A DNA stretch of 64,000 nucleotides from an uncultured Verrucomicrobiae bacterium. GTDB lineage: Bacteria > Verrucomicrobiota > Verrucomicrobiia > Limisphaerales > AAA164-E04. Where the stretch lies: positions 1-64,000 of the forward strand of contig CALSPN010000024.1 of NCBI GenBank assembly GCA_943788245.1, read 5' to 3'. The translations under genes and the position numbers were made by a program. The stretch's first letter is position 1. The number at the start of each line of letters is the position of its first letter. Of the stretch, positions 12,158 to 22,336 are shown in pieces. The notes beneath the pieces are model-generated. The model saw only the letters and a list, made by a program, of their open reading frames with translations. It was not told the DNA's origin and ran no database searches.

Positions 12158-13660
12158 CTATTGATTTGACGCAGGAAGAGAAGTGGCGCTCACGCTGGCA
12201 CGCCAATCGATTAATGCCTGATGTAATCTGGATGTCATGGCGACTTCAGATTCGGCCAGATTGGTTGTTTCACCTGGGTCTTTGTGCAGTGAATAAAGCT
12301 GGAGATAGCCGCTTTCCAGATGTTCGATTAGCTTCCAAGGGCCAGATCGTATGGCGCTTGCCGAGACACCTCCCAGAAAATGAGGTCGTTCCAATGGGTA
12401 GTGCCAGGCAATATAATCTCTGGAAATAAGCTGTTGCGGGTTTTTCCAGGTATCGAGTAAGGATATTCCGTCAAAAATCTCCCCTGAAGGTTTCCTGATG
12501 CTGGCGGCATCCAGTAGTGTCGGGTAAAAGTCGGTGTTTTGTGTTGGCTGATTGCACGTTACTCCAGCTGGAATCAATGCTGGCCAGCGTACAATCAAAG
12601 GCACTCTGATACCTCCTTCGTAGAGTTCACTTTTTCCACCCCTGAGTGGTGTGTTTGAAGTCACATTGGTCTCGCCTCCATTGTCACTTGTGAAGATTAA
12701 AATCGTGTTCTTTGTCAGATCAAGCTCCTCAAGCTTCTCCATCAACATCCCTACGCCTTTATCAATCGATTCCAGCATCGCAGCCAGATGTGGGTTATGG
12801 TCCCCTGCCCAATGATGTTCTGGATCGCCTCTTCCCAGCCCCTTGTCTTCACATAAATAGCAGCGGTTGCGAGTGGATTTCCCCGGTGCATGCTTTGCCT
12901 TGTATTTCTCCACCAAATCCGGACGACCGTTCAGTATCGTGTGGGGCGCGTAATGGCTGAGCAGCAGGAAAAAGGGCTCGTTACGATGTTGCTGCACGAA
13001 ATCAACCGCTTCAACATTCAGTCGATCGGTGAGGTATTCTTCCTTTCCGAGCCGGTTGTCGGGAATGTCAATCCAAGGTATGGGTTGATCGCGGAAGACG
13101 TAGGGCCAGAAATTTGCACCGTTGCCAACACTTTTGATTTCTCCTCCGAAGTCCCAGTCAAATCCATGATCCCCTGGGCGTATTTCTCTTGCCGCGCCAT
13201 GGTAGGTGTATCCGGTGAGATGCCATTTACCAATCATACCAGTCGCATAGCCATGTTCATTCAATGATTCCGGGAGAGTCATGTATGAAGTTTCCAGTGC
13301 GTTGATTGAATCCGGGCGTAAAAAATCGAGGATGCCAATGCGTGCCGGGTGCTTGCCTGTAAGGAGTGCGGCGCGATATGGAGAGCATACAGGTGCAGCC
13401 GCGTAAGCGTCGGTGAACCGCATTCCATCCTGAGAGAGACGATTGAGGTTCGGTGTTTCATTGAATGGATTGCCGTAACATTCCAGTTCAGACCAACCAA
13501 GGTCATCGGCAAGAATGAAAATGATATTAGGTGGTTGATCCTCGGGAACGGCCATCGTCGCCAACGCAGATTCAATCAGGATATTCAGTAGACAGATTTC
13601 AACCAGAAGAAGGCATATTCTGGTTGTGACTTCATGACGGTTGATTAAAGTTTTATCCAT
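12158..13660 (-). CDS. Formylglycine-dependent sulfatase (S1 family, type I)
   Basis: Intact 500-residue secreted sulfatase. A signal segment spans residues ~14-36, then the S1 N-terminal metal motif 'PPNIIFILADDLGWSELECY' appears, supplying the Asp pair for calcium. The maturation motif 'APVCSPYRAALLTGK' (C-x-P-x-R) carries the cysteine converted to formylglycine. Other active-site segments are 'GKWHLTG', 'HYAPHTIL' and 'FTSDNGGETNVTSNTPLRGG'. The C-terminal 'SGPWKLIEHLESGYLQLYSL' and 'DPGETTNLAE' are family-typical. It is the first gene of the operon running to the DUF1080 gene at 6 kb, and it is divergent from the esterase at 13.7 kb. The expected activity is removal of sulfate from a carbohydrate; the exact substrate cannot be determined. 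Confidence 0.95.
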   Translation of the reverse strand: MDKTLINRHEVTTRICLLLVEICLLNILIESALATMAVPEDQPPNIIFILADDLGWSELECYGNPFNETPNLNRLSQDGMRFTDAYAAAPVCSPYRAALLTGKHPARIGILDFLRPDSINALETSYMTLPESLNEHGYATGMIGKWHLTGYTYHGAAREIRPGDHGFDWDFGGEIKSVGNGANFWPYVFRDQPIPWIDIPDNRLGKEEYLTDRLNVEAVDFVQQHRNEPFFLLLSHYAPHTILNGRPDLVEKYKAKHAPGKSTRNRCYLCEDKGLGRGDPEHHWAGDHNPHLAAMLESIDKGVGMLMEKLEELDLTKNTILIFTSDNGGETNVTSNTPLRGGKSELYEGGIRVPLIVRWPALIPAGVTCNQPTQNTDFYPTLLDAASIRKPSGEIFDGISLLDTWKNPQQLISRDYIAWHYPLERPHFLGGVSASAIRSGPWKLIEHLESGYLQLYSLHKDPGETTNLAESEVAMTSRLHQALIDWRASVSATSLPASNQ

Positions 13661-13723
13661 GGTGACACCCTTGACCGATCGTATTCCTGTTATGGACTTT
13701 ATCTTAAGATTTCAAAGTTAATA

Positions 13724-14548
13724 TTGATCGGGAATCTTTTTTCTTGCGGTGATGTACTTCTTGGGCAGACAGCTGAAACCGGTGAAACCCAAATTCATGT
13801 TCATTCGCTGGAATCACCTCATCAAGCACATAAGACATCACTCCGGATTTTGCTGCCTGATGATTTTGATTCATCAAAACGTTACCCGACGCTGTTTGTC
13901 CTTCCTGTACACGAAGACGGACTTCTCAAGCATGGCGACGGACTCATGGAGTTGCATGCATTAAATGTTCACAACCAGTATGAAATCATATGTGCTTCCC
14001 CGTCGTTCACTTCGAAACCCTGGTATATCGATCACGATGAAAACCCTGACAAGCAGGATGAAAGTCATCTTATGAGAACGGTGATTCCATTTATTGAAGC
14101 TCATTATCCGGTCCGGGTAGACCGAGAAGGACGGTATTTGATTGGTTTCAGTAAATCGGGCAGGGGGGCGGTCAGCCTGCTGTTACGTCATCCAAAGACG
14201 TTCCACAAGGTTGCTGCCTGGGATCCTGGGATTCGCATAGACATGGGGCCTTACGGAGAGGGTTACGATCTGGAATCGCGTCTGCATGAGCGTTTCGGAA
14301 GTCCCGCGAATTTTCAAGTCTACCGACTTTCCAATCTATTGAAAACCCGAGGGAAAGATCTGGGGAACAAAGCTCGCTTGTTTTATTTCAATTGCGATGG
14401 TGTCGTAAGAACTTCGGGAGGAGCGCAACTCCATGCGCTGATGGTTCAAGAAGGTATTCCTCACCGCTACGTCATGGAACCACCGCGGGACCACCGATGG
14501 GATAGCGGGTGGATACCCGAGGCGATTTCATTCTTATTTGATCATTGA
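13724..14548 (+). CDS. Putative esterase (alpha/beta hydrolase, esterase D / CE1-like)
   Basis: Alpha/beta hydrolase of ~275 residues. The core 'SLRILLPDDFDSSKRYPTLF' is the usual first strand region. The nucleophile elbow is 'LIGFSKSGRGAVSLLLRH' (G-x-S-x-S-G), and a late 'PPRDHRWDSGWIPEAISFL' offers the catalytic His. Such enzymes hydrolyse ester decorations on glycans. No ATG lies in frame near the beginning: the given start is TTG 13724, and the frame is open back to at least ~13660. ATG 13692 is in another frame and would join this one if a base were extra near 13715, giving a signal-like N-terminus ('...KLILIGNLF'). The start is therefore uncertain. The gene is divergent from the sulfatase at 13660 and convergent with the one ending at 14630. 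Confidence 0.8.
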   Translation: MIGNLFSCGDVLLGQTAETGETQIHVHSLESPHQAHKTSLRILLPDDFDSSKRYPTLFVLPVHEDGLLKHGDGLMELHALNVHNQYEIICASPSFTSKPWYIDHDENPDKQDESHLMRTVIPFIEAHYPVRVDREGRYLIGFSKSGRGAVSLLLRHPKTFHKVAAWDPGIRIDMGPYGEGYDLESRLHERFGSPANFQVYRLSNLLKTRGKDLGNKARLFYFNCDGVVRTSGGAQLHALMVQEGIPHRYVMEPPRDHRWDSGWIPEAISFLFDH

Positions 14549-14629
14549 AAAAGCGATATCCTTCCATTCGAAGGAGTCAGACGCGACTTCAAGGAAGGAG
14601 AGACCGTTTTGCCAATGATTTTTTTCAGA

Positions 14630-16229
14630 CTAAATCCCGGACAGAGGATCGTAATCTGGGTTGAGTTGATTCATTTGTGCGTCCACATCTTTTCGCCAGG
14701 CTCGTAGTTTTGCCCTTAGCTCAGCGACTTTTTCAGGCATGCGCTCGGCAAGATTCTGCTGCTCCCCGATGTCTTTGCGTAAATTAAAAAGTTGCACATT
14801 ATAATTTTCGAAATATTCGATCAGTTTGAAATCACCGCTTCGAATCGCACCCGCTGGAGGCTGCATTCCGTGATTGCTGTAGTGGGGGAAATGCCAGTAA
14901 ATGGCATCGCGATCCAATGATTGCTGACCTGTTAAGAGGGGGGCAATGCTCACGCCATCCTGATGTTGTTCCGGTGCCAAAGGTAATCCTGCCATCTCCA
15001 AGATGGATGGATAAAAGTCGGTGCTGATGATCGGTTCCTCAGACACCATTCCCTTGTTGCCTGCTCCCGGCCATTTGACGATACAGGGTACGCGCACTCC
15101 TCCCTCATAAAGCCAGCCTTTGGCGCCGCGCAATGGCAAGACTGAAGTGGAAAAAGCGATGTCGAGTTGATCCTCAGAAACTTTTCGTTTTGGATTCCCG
15201 ACGTTCATGCCTGCCATCCCTCCGTTATCTGCCGAGAAATTAACAATCGTGTTGTCTTCAAGTCCCCAGTTCTTGAGCGCATTTAGAATACGACCAAAGC
15301 TCTGATCAACCGCTTCGACCATGCCTGCAAACTGGGTATTATCCTGATATTGTTTTATTTTGACGGTGCTTTGAGGCAATACCCCGTAGCCATTCCAGTC
15401 CTCTTGATCGATTAATTCGTCCAGATGATCACGACTGAGAGGCTCATGTGCATCCGGATTTCCCTCGAGCACATATGGTTGTTTACCTTTAACTGGGTTT
15501 GCTTTTAATTTTGATTCATATTTCTCAACCAAATCAGGGCGGCCGTGAATCGGGTCATGAACGGCGAAGTGGGCCAGGTAGAGGAAGAATGGTTGGTCCT
15601 TATTGTTTTCAATAAAACCCAAGGCTTCATCCGTCAGTCGATCTGTCAGATATTCACCATCGGGTGCGTCCTCAAGCCCTTCCAACCCATACGGAGCGTA
15701 GAAAGTTCGATTGGGCGCTCCACCGTTCCAATGACGGGGAACATGCCAATCGAAACCGTGTTTGTCCGGAGTGGAGGGCGCTTTTCCCAAGTGCCATTTC
15801 CCAACGGCCCCGGTCGCATAGCCATGGCTGCGCAACGTTTCAGCGAGGGTAACTTCTTCAAATGGCAGGAACTGTCCAGTCTTTACATTGAGGTATTGCT
15901 GAAAAGGAAAATCTCCCCTTCCACGAATCCAATCTGTCATTTTTGTTACGGGCCGGATATTTTCCGGTCAGAATACTGGAGCGAGTCGGCGAACAAACAT
16001 GGCAGGCTGCGTAGGCATTATTAAACCTTCACACCATCCCATGGCAAAGCTGTCTATGTTTGGGGTTTCATAAAAGTTACTTCCATAACAACCCAGATCG
16101 GTCCAACCCAGGTCAATCGACCAGGAAGAAAACGATGTTGGGGGGAGAGTCTGGGTTTTCCTGACTTTGGATGAGACAGGTAGTCAGGGCGATGAAGGCC
16201 CAGATAAGTGCGGGATGCGTGAATTTCAT
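14630..16229 (-). pseudogene. Formylglycine-dependent sulfatase, four frameshifts near the N-terminus
   Basis: Reconstructed ~530-residue secreted sulfatase. ATG 16229 opens a signal peptide ('[18 protein letters not shown]'), then '[20 protein letters not shown]' with the metal Asp pair. The maturation site reads '[20 protein letters not shown]', so C-x-P-x-R is intact. Four single-base insertions (near 16116, 16040, 16025 and 15942) break only the first ~100 codons; from ~15940 to the stop at 14630 the frame is clean. Downstream motifs include 'GKWHLGKAPSTPDKHGFDW', 'HFAVHDPIHGRPDLVEKYES', 'FSADNGGMAG' and 'LPLRGAKGWLYEGGVRVPC'. A downstream-only reading would lack the active-site cysteine. 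It follows a small broken gene and another sulfatase on the same strand. Confidence 0.88.
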
Positions 16230-16278
16230 AGCATATTTCCTCTTACTCTTTGGTTACATACCACATAATAGTTACTGA

Positions 16279-16672
16279 TTACTGCTTGTGGACCACCAAA
16301 TCAGATCTGAAGTGCAACGGGTCCTTTTTGAACTGTGCCGTGATAATGACTCAGGTAACAGCTGACCTGGTTGTTGTTCAAGGCGGCGCTTCCCCTATTG
16401 GAAGGTTCGGTATTGGGGCTGTCAATCCTTCGAAGCCAGCGCCTGAGACTAAAGTCTTTTTCACTGTCTTCGGCCACTTCCAAGCATCCAGTAACCGCTC
16501 TTCTCCTGTCCTGCTGCAATCTCACCTTGCTGAATCTGTAAATACAGCCAGCCATTCAAACCTTCCTGATCTGCATGGGGTTTCATGTTCACTAACAATG
16601 ATGGCGTTGGGTCCGGGCCATCATGGATGTCAGGGTAAGCAAAAAGGCGAGGATCGTTTTGAAGATGGTCAT
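16279..16672 (-). pseudogene. Small secreted protein of unknown family, frame broken
   Basis: Between two sulfatases, ATG 16672 opens a clear signal-peptide-like stretch ('MTIFKTILAFLLTLTSMMA') 30 bp after the upstream sulfatase stop, then hits a stop after ~26 codons. Protein-like segments continue in the other two frames: 'RLLDAWKWPKTVKKTL', 'GFEGLTAPIPNLPIGEAPP' and a terminal 'QFKKDPLHFRSDLVVHKQ' ending at TAA 16279-16281. This suggests a ~130-residue exported protein interrupted by several indels. No family is recognised. The order of the segments and the number of breaks are uncertain. Confidence 0.35.
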
Positions 16673-16702
16673 AAAAACGCGAGACTTGTTCAGTCCTTCT
16701 TT

Positions 16703-18195
16703 TCAGCGACTTTCCAGCCGAGCGTTGAGATGCTCCCATAATAGGGATAGTGATTCCCACCCTACCTTTCCACCCACAACTCGTGGATCACGTGTTTTCT
16801 TCAAATGGTCAAATAATTGGCGTCGTCTGGCATGTTGAATCGTGGAATATTCAATCAACCCTGCCACATTTGCCAATTGTTCTGGATCCTTTTTCAAATC
16901 GTAGAGTTCTTCTGCAGGTCGCATCCCGAAACTGAGTTCTGCCAAATGCGCGATACCGTGTTCCATGCGACTCTCCATCATGAATGACTTGGTTGGCGAC
17001 GTATCTATCTCACCAAAAGGAATGGAACGGGCGCACACACGGGGGTCGGGTGACCCCGAAGGGCCATCGGCCTGGCTCGAAATTATAGATATAAAGGTAG
17101 TCCTGAGTTCTGACAGCCCTGCAGGGATACCCCTTACCACCCTCTCGGCATCCGTCGTGTCGCTCCATGGCAATGTAGGCGGCATCGCGATCATTCATTT
17201 TTTTGACCGGAAAATATTTTCATCAAGCTGTTGGCCGTCATCATACTGGGAACATCTGCTCCGGCTGCCTCAATAAATGTCGGTGCGAGATCGCTCAAAT
17301 TAACAAAATCCTTCACATCACGGCCCGAGATTGCGAATACCTCTCGGCCACCTGATAGCCAGAGGGACCCTTGATCCCCAGTCATAAAGACTGGCTTTGG
17401 CGCGAGGGGAAGGGCATGCCATGATCGCTGGTAACGACCACAATCGTGTTGTCAAGATGTCCTCGTTTTTCCAGAGAGGCGATGGCCCTCTCTACCATCA
17501 AATCAAAGTGCTCAACCTCAACGTAATAGTCCAGGATTGTCGCTTCTCACGATGGTATTGTCAGGGAAAATCGAAGGGACAATAACCTTGGCCGGATCTT
17601 TTCCGGTTCGTTTTCCAGATCCGTTTTCATAGGCACGATGTGGTTCACTTGTGCCCAGCCAGAAGCAGAAAGGTGCTTCCTTTTCCACTGCGTCAAGGAA
17701 ATCATCAAAGTTACCTGCATAGTCAGTATTTCGGATGGCCTTGAAGGGCGGCTGCAAGTTTCGTTTGGCATATGGTGTTCCTGCCGGATTCTCACTGCGA
17801 CCACCGGGGGAGAGTTTGCCTGGGCTCCACCCTTTCCCGGTATATCCTGTTTTGTAACCTGCTTTCTGCAACTCGCCTGTATAGGTCGCGAATTTGGCCG
17901 GGAGAGTGCTGTGGATGTTGCCCGCTTCCTCCAGTCGCCAAATGGGTTGCCCGGTCAGGATGGCACTGCGTGAAGGACCGCATGTTGGAGCATCACAAAA
18001 GGAATGAACAAAGCGAAGGCCTTCTCTGGCCACTCGGTCAAAAGCAGGCGTTCGAACCACTGGATCCCCATTGGCACCTGTATGCGCCCATGATTGATCA
18101 TCCGAAATGCAAATCAATATGTTAGGGCGCTCGTCGGCGCGCACAATGTGACAACAAATCAACCAAATGCAGGCAATGTTCCAAAGCTTCATCAT
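16703..18195 (-). pseudogene. Formylglycine-dependent sulfatase (N-sulfoglucosamine sulfohydrolase-like), five frameshifts
   Basis: Reconstructed ~495-residue secreted sulfatase. A short signal (residues 1-20) is followed by 'RPNILICISDDQSWAHTGA' and the maturation motif 'DAPTCGPSRSAILTGQ' (C-x-P-x-R). The 'GPSRSA' variant and the 'GKGWSPG' stretch resemble heparan N-sulfatase-like enzymes; that sub-family call is an inference. Later segments are '[10 protein letters not shown]', 'VNLSDLAPTFIEAAG' and 'EELYDLKKDPEQLANVAG'. The frame shifts +1 at about 17535, 17409, 17325, 17197 and 17050. Each can be read as a single inserted base. Its ATG (18195) overlaps the stop of the upstream DUF6807/dehydrogenase gene as ATGA, indicating translational coupling. 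Confidence 0.87.
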
Positions 18196-21100
18196 TCAAT
18201 AGGATGCTTTGTTTTCAGATAACCGATGAGGTCACGCGCTTGTTGGTCGGAGAGCGCATCAAGCATGCCTTCGGGCATCATGGACAATGGGGAAGTTTCC
18301 CGGGAAAGGATCTCCGCTTTGGGAATGACAAGATCCTGACCTACTATTCGAAGCGTGATGCGTTGATTGTCTTCAAGGTAAATATTGCCTGCGTATGTGC
18401 GTCCATCTCGTGTATTGATGGTAACCAGTTTGTAGGAATCAGCGACCTCCATATTCGGATCGATCATGTTGGTGAGGATATATTCGAGATCAGCCCGGTT
18501 CGAGCCGGTGAGTTCAGGGCCAATTTCACCACCCTCTCCATAAAGCTTGTGGCAGCTTGCGCAGACAGCGGAGAACAGAGCCTTCCCGTTTGTCAGGTCC
18601 GCTCCCGCCATGTATGCGTCGGTGAGCAGGAATTTGTAACGATCCATCGCCAGTTGTTTGTCCTTGGTCATGGATTCCATGGAACCCCACCAGTCGATGA
18701 ACGAAGGTCCCAGGACGCGTCTTAATTGGCGGGCAATCACACTCGATATATCACTGCGGGGAATCTTTTCTTTTTTTAATGTGGCCAGCAGATAGCTGCC
18801 TGTATTACGTCGAGTCGCGAGGGTTTGCAAAGCCGCAGATTTTTCCTCATCTGTATATTCAGAATAGTTATCTACAATTTTTTTGGCGATGGCCCCGTTC
18901 CTATAAACGGCAAGAGACCTTAAGGCGGTCAAGCGCAGATTCTTGTTGTCCAGCGCGGCAAAAATCGCGTCAAATGCCGGAGGGAAACTTTCCTGGCCGA
19001 AGATCTTCAATATTTCTATCCTCCGATCAGTGGGGGTGGAGGGATTGACCAATTCAGCCAGTTGAGTTGCTCCTGCCTGAGCATTACCAAACAATTGGCC
19101 CACTTGCAGGCCCAGCCTTTTCAGTGCTTCATCTTTCAGTAATTCTGATTCGATATCCTTCCAGCCCCTTGGAGGTGTCAGGTCGTGCTGCCCAAGCAGA
19201 CTGTCCCGCATTCCTTCCAGATACTGCCTGCGAACTTCAGATGATCTGGTCAGCGCCATCGCGCTGACGACTTCGTTCAACAGTTGCCCGGCAGTTGCTC
19301 TTCGGACAATAAAGCGTGTTAACATGGGGATCTTGCTTTCACTTGCGAGCTGTAATGCGCGGCTTGGATCCTTTGTGACATGCGGTTCTATTCCGAACCA
19401 AATCATTTTGGGTATGTTGTGGTCCTCTGCATCCTCGCCTCTGGTCAATAAACCAGTGGCGATCTTCCAGCTGCTTGCTTCAGGAACGCGCTGCAGTGCT
19501 GAAGCAAGGTAGAGGCGAACGATGGGCGAAGAATCTTTCCTTGCCATGGAGACGAATTTTTCAAGGGCTGTATCACTCGGGTGCATGTCTTCACAGAGTA
19601 ATTGGATGGCCCATGCTCGAATATATTCGTGTTCACTTGCCAGAAGGTCGATCAGGTTTTCATGCGTGACCCCGCCAGTTACATGCAAGGCCCACAAGGC
19701 TCTTAATTTCCGGCCCGAATCCGACTGGTTTTCAAGGTGTTTTACAAGCTGTAAGTGAGTTTCCTTGTTGACCGCTCCCTTGCTGGCCCGCTCATGCAGG
19801 ATCCCCCGAGCCCTCCGCACATTACCAGTCATTCTTGTGGAACTGTAAATTGACCAGTTCCTGGTTGGTTAAATCCCTTAAATTGAAATGAGTGGGGTAA
19901 GGCGTCTCTGGTGGAGCGAGACGGAAAACACGACCCGTGTCCTTGTCGTGTACTTTATTCCCACAAATATCTCCATCATGCCAATCGAGCATGTAGACGG
20001 CACCATCCGGTCCAATTTCCAGACTAAAACCGATCCATTGCGGATCATTTGCCAGCACTGTATCTTCGTAATGTTTCGCAATAAAACCGGAGCCATTGTG
20101 TACCAAACTGTCCGCCAGGAGAGCATGCTCGTGAATATTGGCCATGAAAAATTTGTTGTGATATTTCTCTGGAAGCAGGTCCGCTAAATAAATGCGGGCT
20201 CCTCCATGGGCTGAGCGGTGTCGATGATCCACAATTGTCTGTATATCAGAATACACATGAGGATGAATATGTAATCCACCCTGCCGATGAAAAAAACCGC
20301 CCTGCACCACATGGAAGGCATGAGGGATCACACAGGCTGAAATGAATGCCTGACCGTTGTCATCAAAATCCAAACCCCATGGGTTACTGAAACCATGCGC
20401 TACGATTTCGAAGCGGTCTTTGATTGGGTGATAACGAAAGACGCCTCCATCGATGAACTGACCATCGACAACCTCTTGGCTGGTTGGAAATGGATCCCCC
20501 TTTTTAAATACGCGCCCGCCATCGACAGGCTTGCCTACGGTGGATGGTGTGGCAAACCCCTGACAGCCGTAAAGCCATCCATCCGGGCCCCAGATAAAAC
20601 TGTTTAAAACTTCATGGCGATCTCGAATACCCCAGCCAGTCAATCGAATCTCAATTTCTTCATCGGCCTGATCATTCCCATCACGATCAGGAACAAACAT
20701 CAGATTGGGTGGTGCCCCCAGCCAGAGCCCCTCAAAACCAACCGCAATGGCGGAAGGAAAGGGAACCCCTTCAAGAAAAATCTTTTTCGTGTCCATTTTG
20801 CCGTCACCGTCAATATCTTCAAGAATCAGGATGCGGCTCTTGCCGTCATTCGAGAAGCCCGAGCGCCTTGTTTCATAGTCCCGGTTTTCAGCGATCCACA
20901 GTCGTCCCCGATCATCATAGCAAAATGCCATTGGCTGCGTGATTTGTGGTTCAGAAGTCACCAGGCTGACTTCGAGACCCTCTGCCGTTGTCATCTTTTC
21001 AATCGCTTGCTCACCGGTCAGGAATTTGGCTTCCTTGGCCTCTGCTCGGGCCTGCAACCATGCCGCAAAATCGTAATTTTGTCCGGAGTAAGCTTTCCAT

Positions 21101-21964
21101 TGCTCATTGAGTCGAACGTCGTTCATTTGCCCGGTATACACAACGAACTGATGCTTGTATGTTTTGCTCTCGCCGGCCGGTATGGTCCAATCCCCGAGAA
21201 TCGCTTCGGATGGGCCGGCCCCCAATTGCCCGTCGACACGCCAGGGGGTGGGGTAGGCGTCATTTGATGGGTGGTCAAAGACGGCAATATGACCCCAGTC
21301 TTCGGGAGTGCGCCCATCGATTTGCATTCCAATATTCACCCAGGAAGATCGTTTCTGTTCCGCTCTTTGATTTTTCTGTCGTGCGCTGTTTTCGACTTCA
21401 CCTTCCTTGCCCTGTAGCCATGGCATACGCACAAAGAGACCTCCATATTTGTATTCTGAAATGGTCACTTCCGTGTGTGCCGTGCCTGTCCAGACGAGGT
21501 CAACCAGGGTACTCATTACCCGTATCTCTCATGGACCAGACTTGAGATTCCTCCATCATGGATTCACCTTCTTCATCCAGTAGATGGTAAATTGTTTCCC
21601 ACTGCACTACCTCGCCTTCACCTGCCAGTATTTCTGCTTTTTGTAGTTGCCAATAGCCATTGGATGGGTTGTGAAAAAAATCACGCCCGTTGACGCGGGT
21701 AAATCCCCAGTAGACGCCTGTTTGATGCTTATGATGTCCCGGGCTGTATTGAGTCAAAACACCATTGCCGTCGGGTGCCACAATCGGATGCAGATAAGGC
21801 CGATGATCCGAACGAGCGTTCTGCACCAGGAGCGGCTTTTGGCTGTTCAACCGCTGTACGGAAATGGTCTGGGCCTCCTGATCTTGTACCAGCCTCAAGG
21901 AGGCTGCATGACAGGAGACGACTAAGGAAACTTGTAATAAAAAATAAAGAGTACGTTGATGCAT
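18192..21964 (-). pseudogene. DUF6807 + PVC-type dehydrogenase + HEAT + cytochrome c fusion, two frameshifts
   Basis: Reconstructed ~1,255-residue exported protein. ATG 21964 starts a signal peptide ('MHQRTLYFLLQVSLVVSC'). DUF6807 (PmoA-like) follows with 'PGHHKHQTGVYWGFTRVNG' and 'YPTPWRVDGQLGAGP'. Next is the PVC-type dehydrogenase propeller ('EGLEVSLVTSEPQITQPMAF', 'FSNPWGLDFDDNGQAF', 'GPDGAVYMLDWHDGD'), then HEAT-like repeats, and a C-terminal cytochrome with 'CASCHKLYGEGGEIGPELTG'. Single-base insertions near 21510 and 19825 split it into three frames. The last two pieces are long and clean (564 and 546 codons). The layout predicts a periplasmic redox enzyme with built-in heme. It is translationally coupled to a sulfatase, which suggests a sulfated-glycan substrate. 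Confidence 0.86.
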
Positions 21965-22336
21965 AGATTTGGACACACGTTCAAGGGATATGATCATATT
22001 GTTTTTGGAATGTTTCAGAGTCCAGTAAAATAAACATGAGAAATAATACACTCATTCCACTAAATTCTTGCCGCCTGAGAAAACAACATCGGACAACACC
22101 TATCCCACTTCCACTCCAAGAAGAGTCATATGTGAATGAATCGTGAAGCATCAGGGGGGGATGCTGGCAGGCAAGTCTGCAATCTCAGCTCACATCGCAC
22201 CCTGGAATCCTGCCATGTCCCATTTGGCAGGAGCAATGACTCGGATAGTTTCTCCAATGTGGCCGCGGCTGTCTTGTTGACGCGCTTGTCTCGAGAGATT
22301 CGACCGCTCTTGAGTAAGCAATCGTGACTCTGGCGA
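21965..22336. other. 372-bp non-coding stretch
   Basis: This separates the start of the DUF6807 fusion from the end of the SnoaL-like gene, both on the minus strand, and should hold the promoter of the DUF6807/sulfatase operon. A short open minus-strand stretch around 22200-22280 has no start and no recognisable product. I see nothing further. Confidence 0.5.

Noticed and set aside
22060-22330. Short minus-strand open stretch between the SnoaL-like gene and the DUF6807 fusion
   Set aside because: It has no start codon and no recognisable family; probably intergenic.
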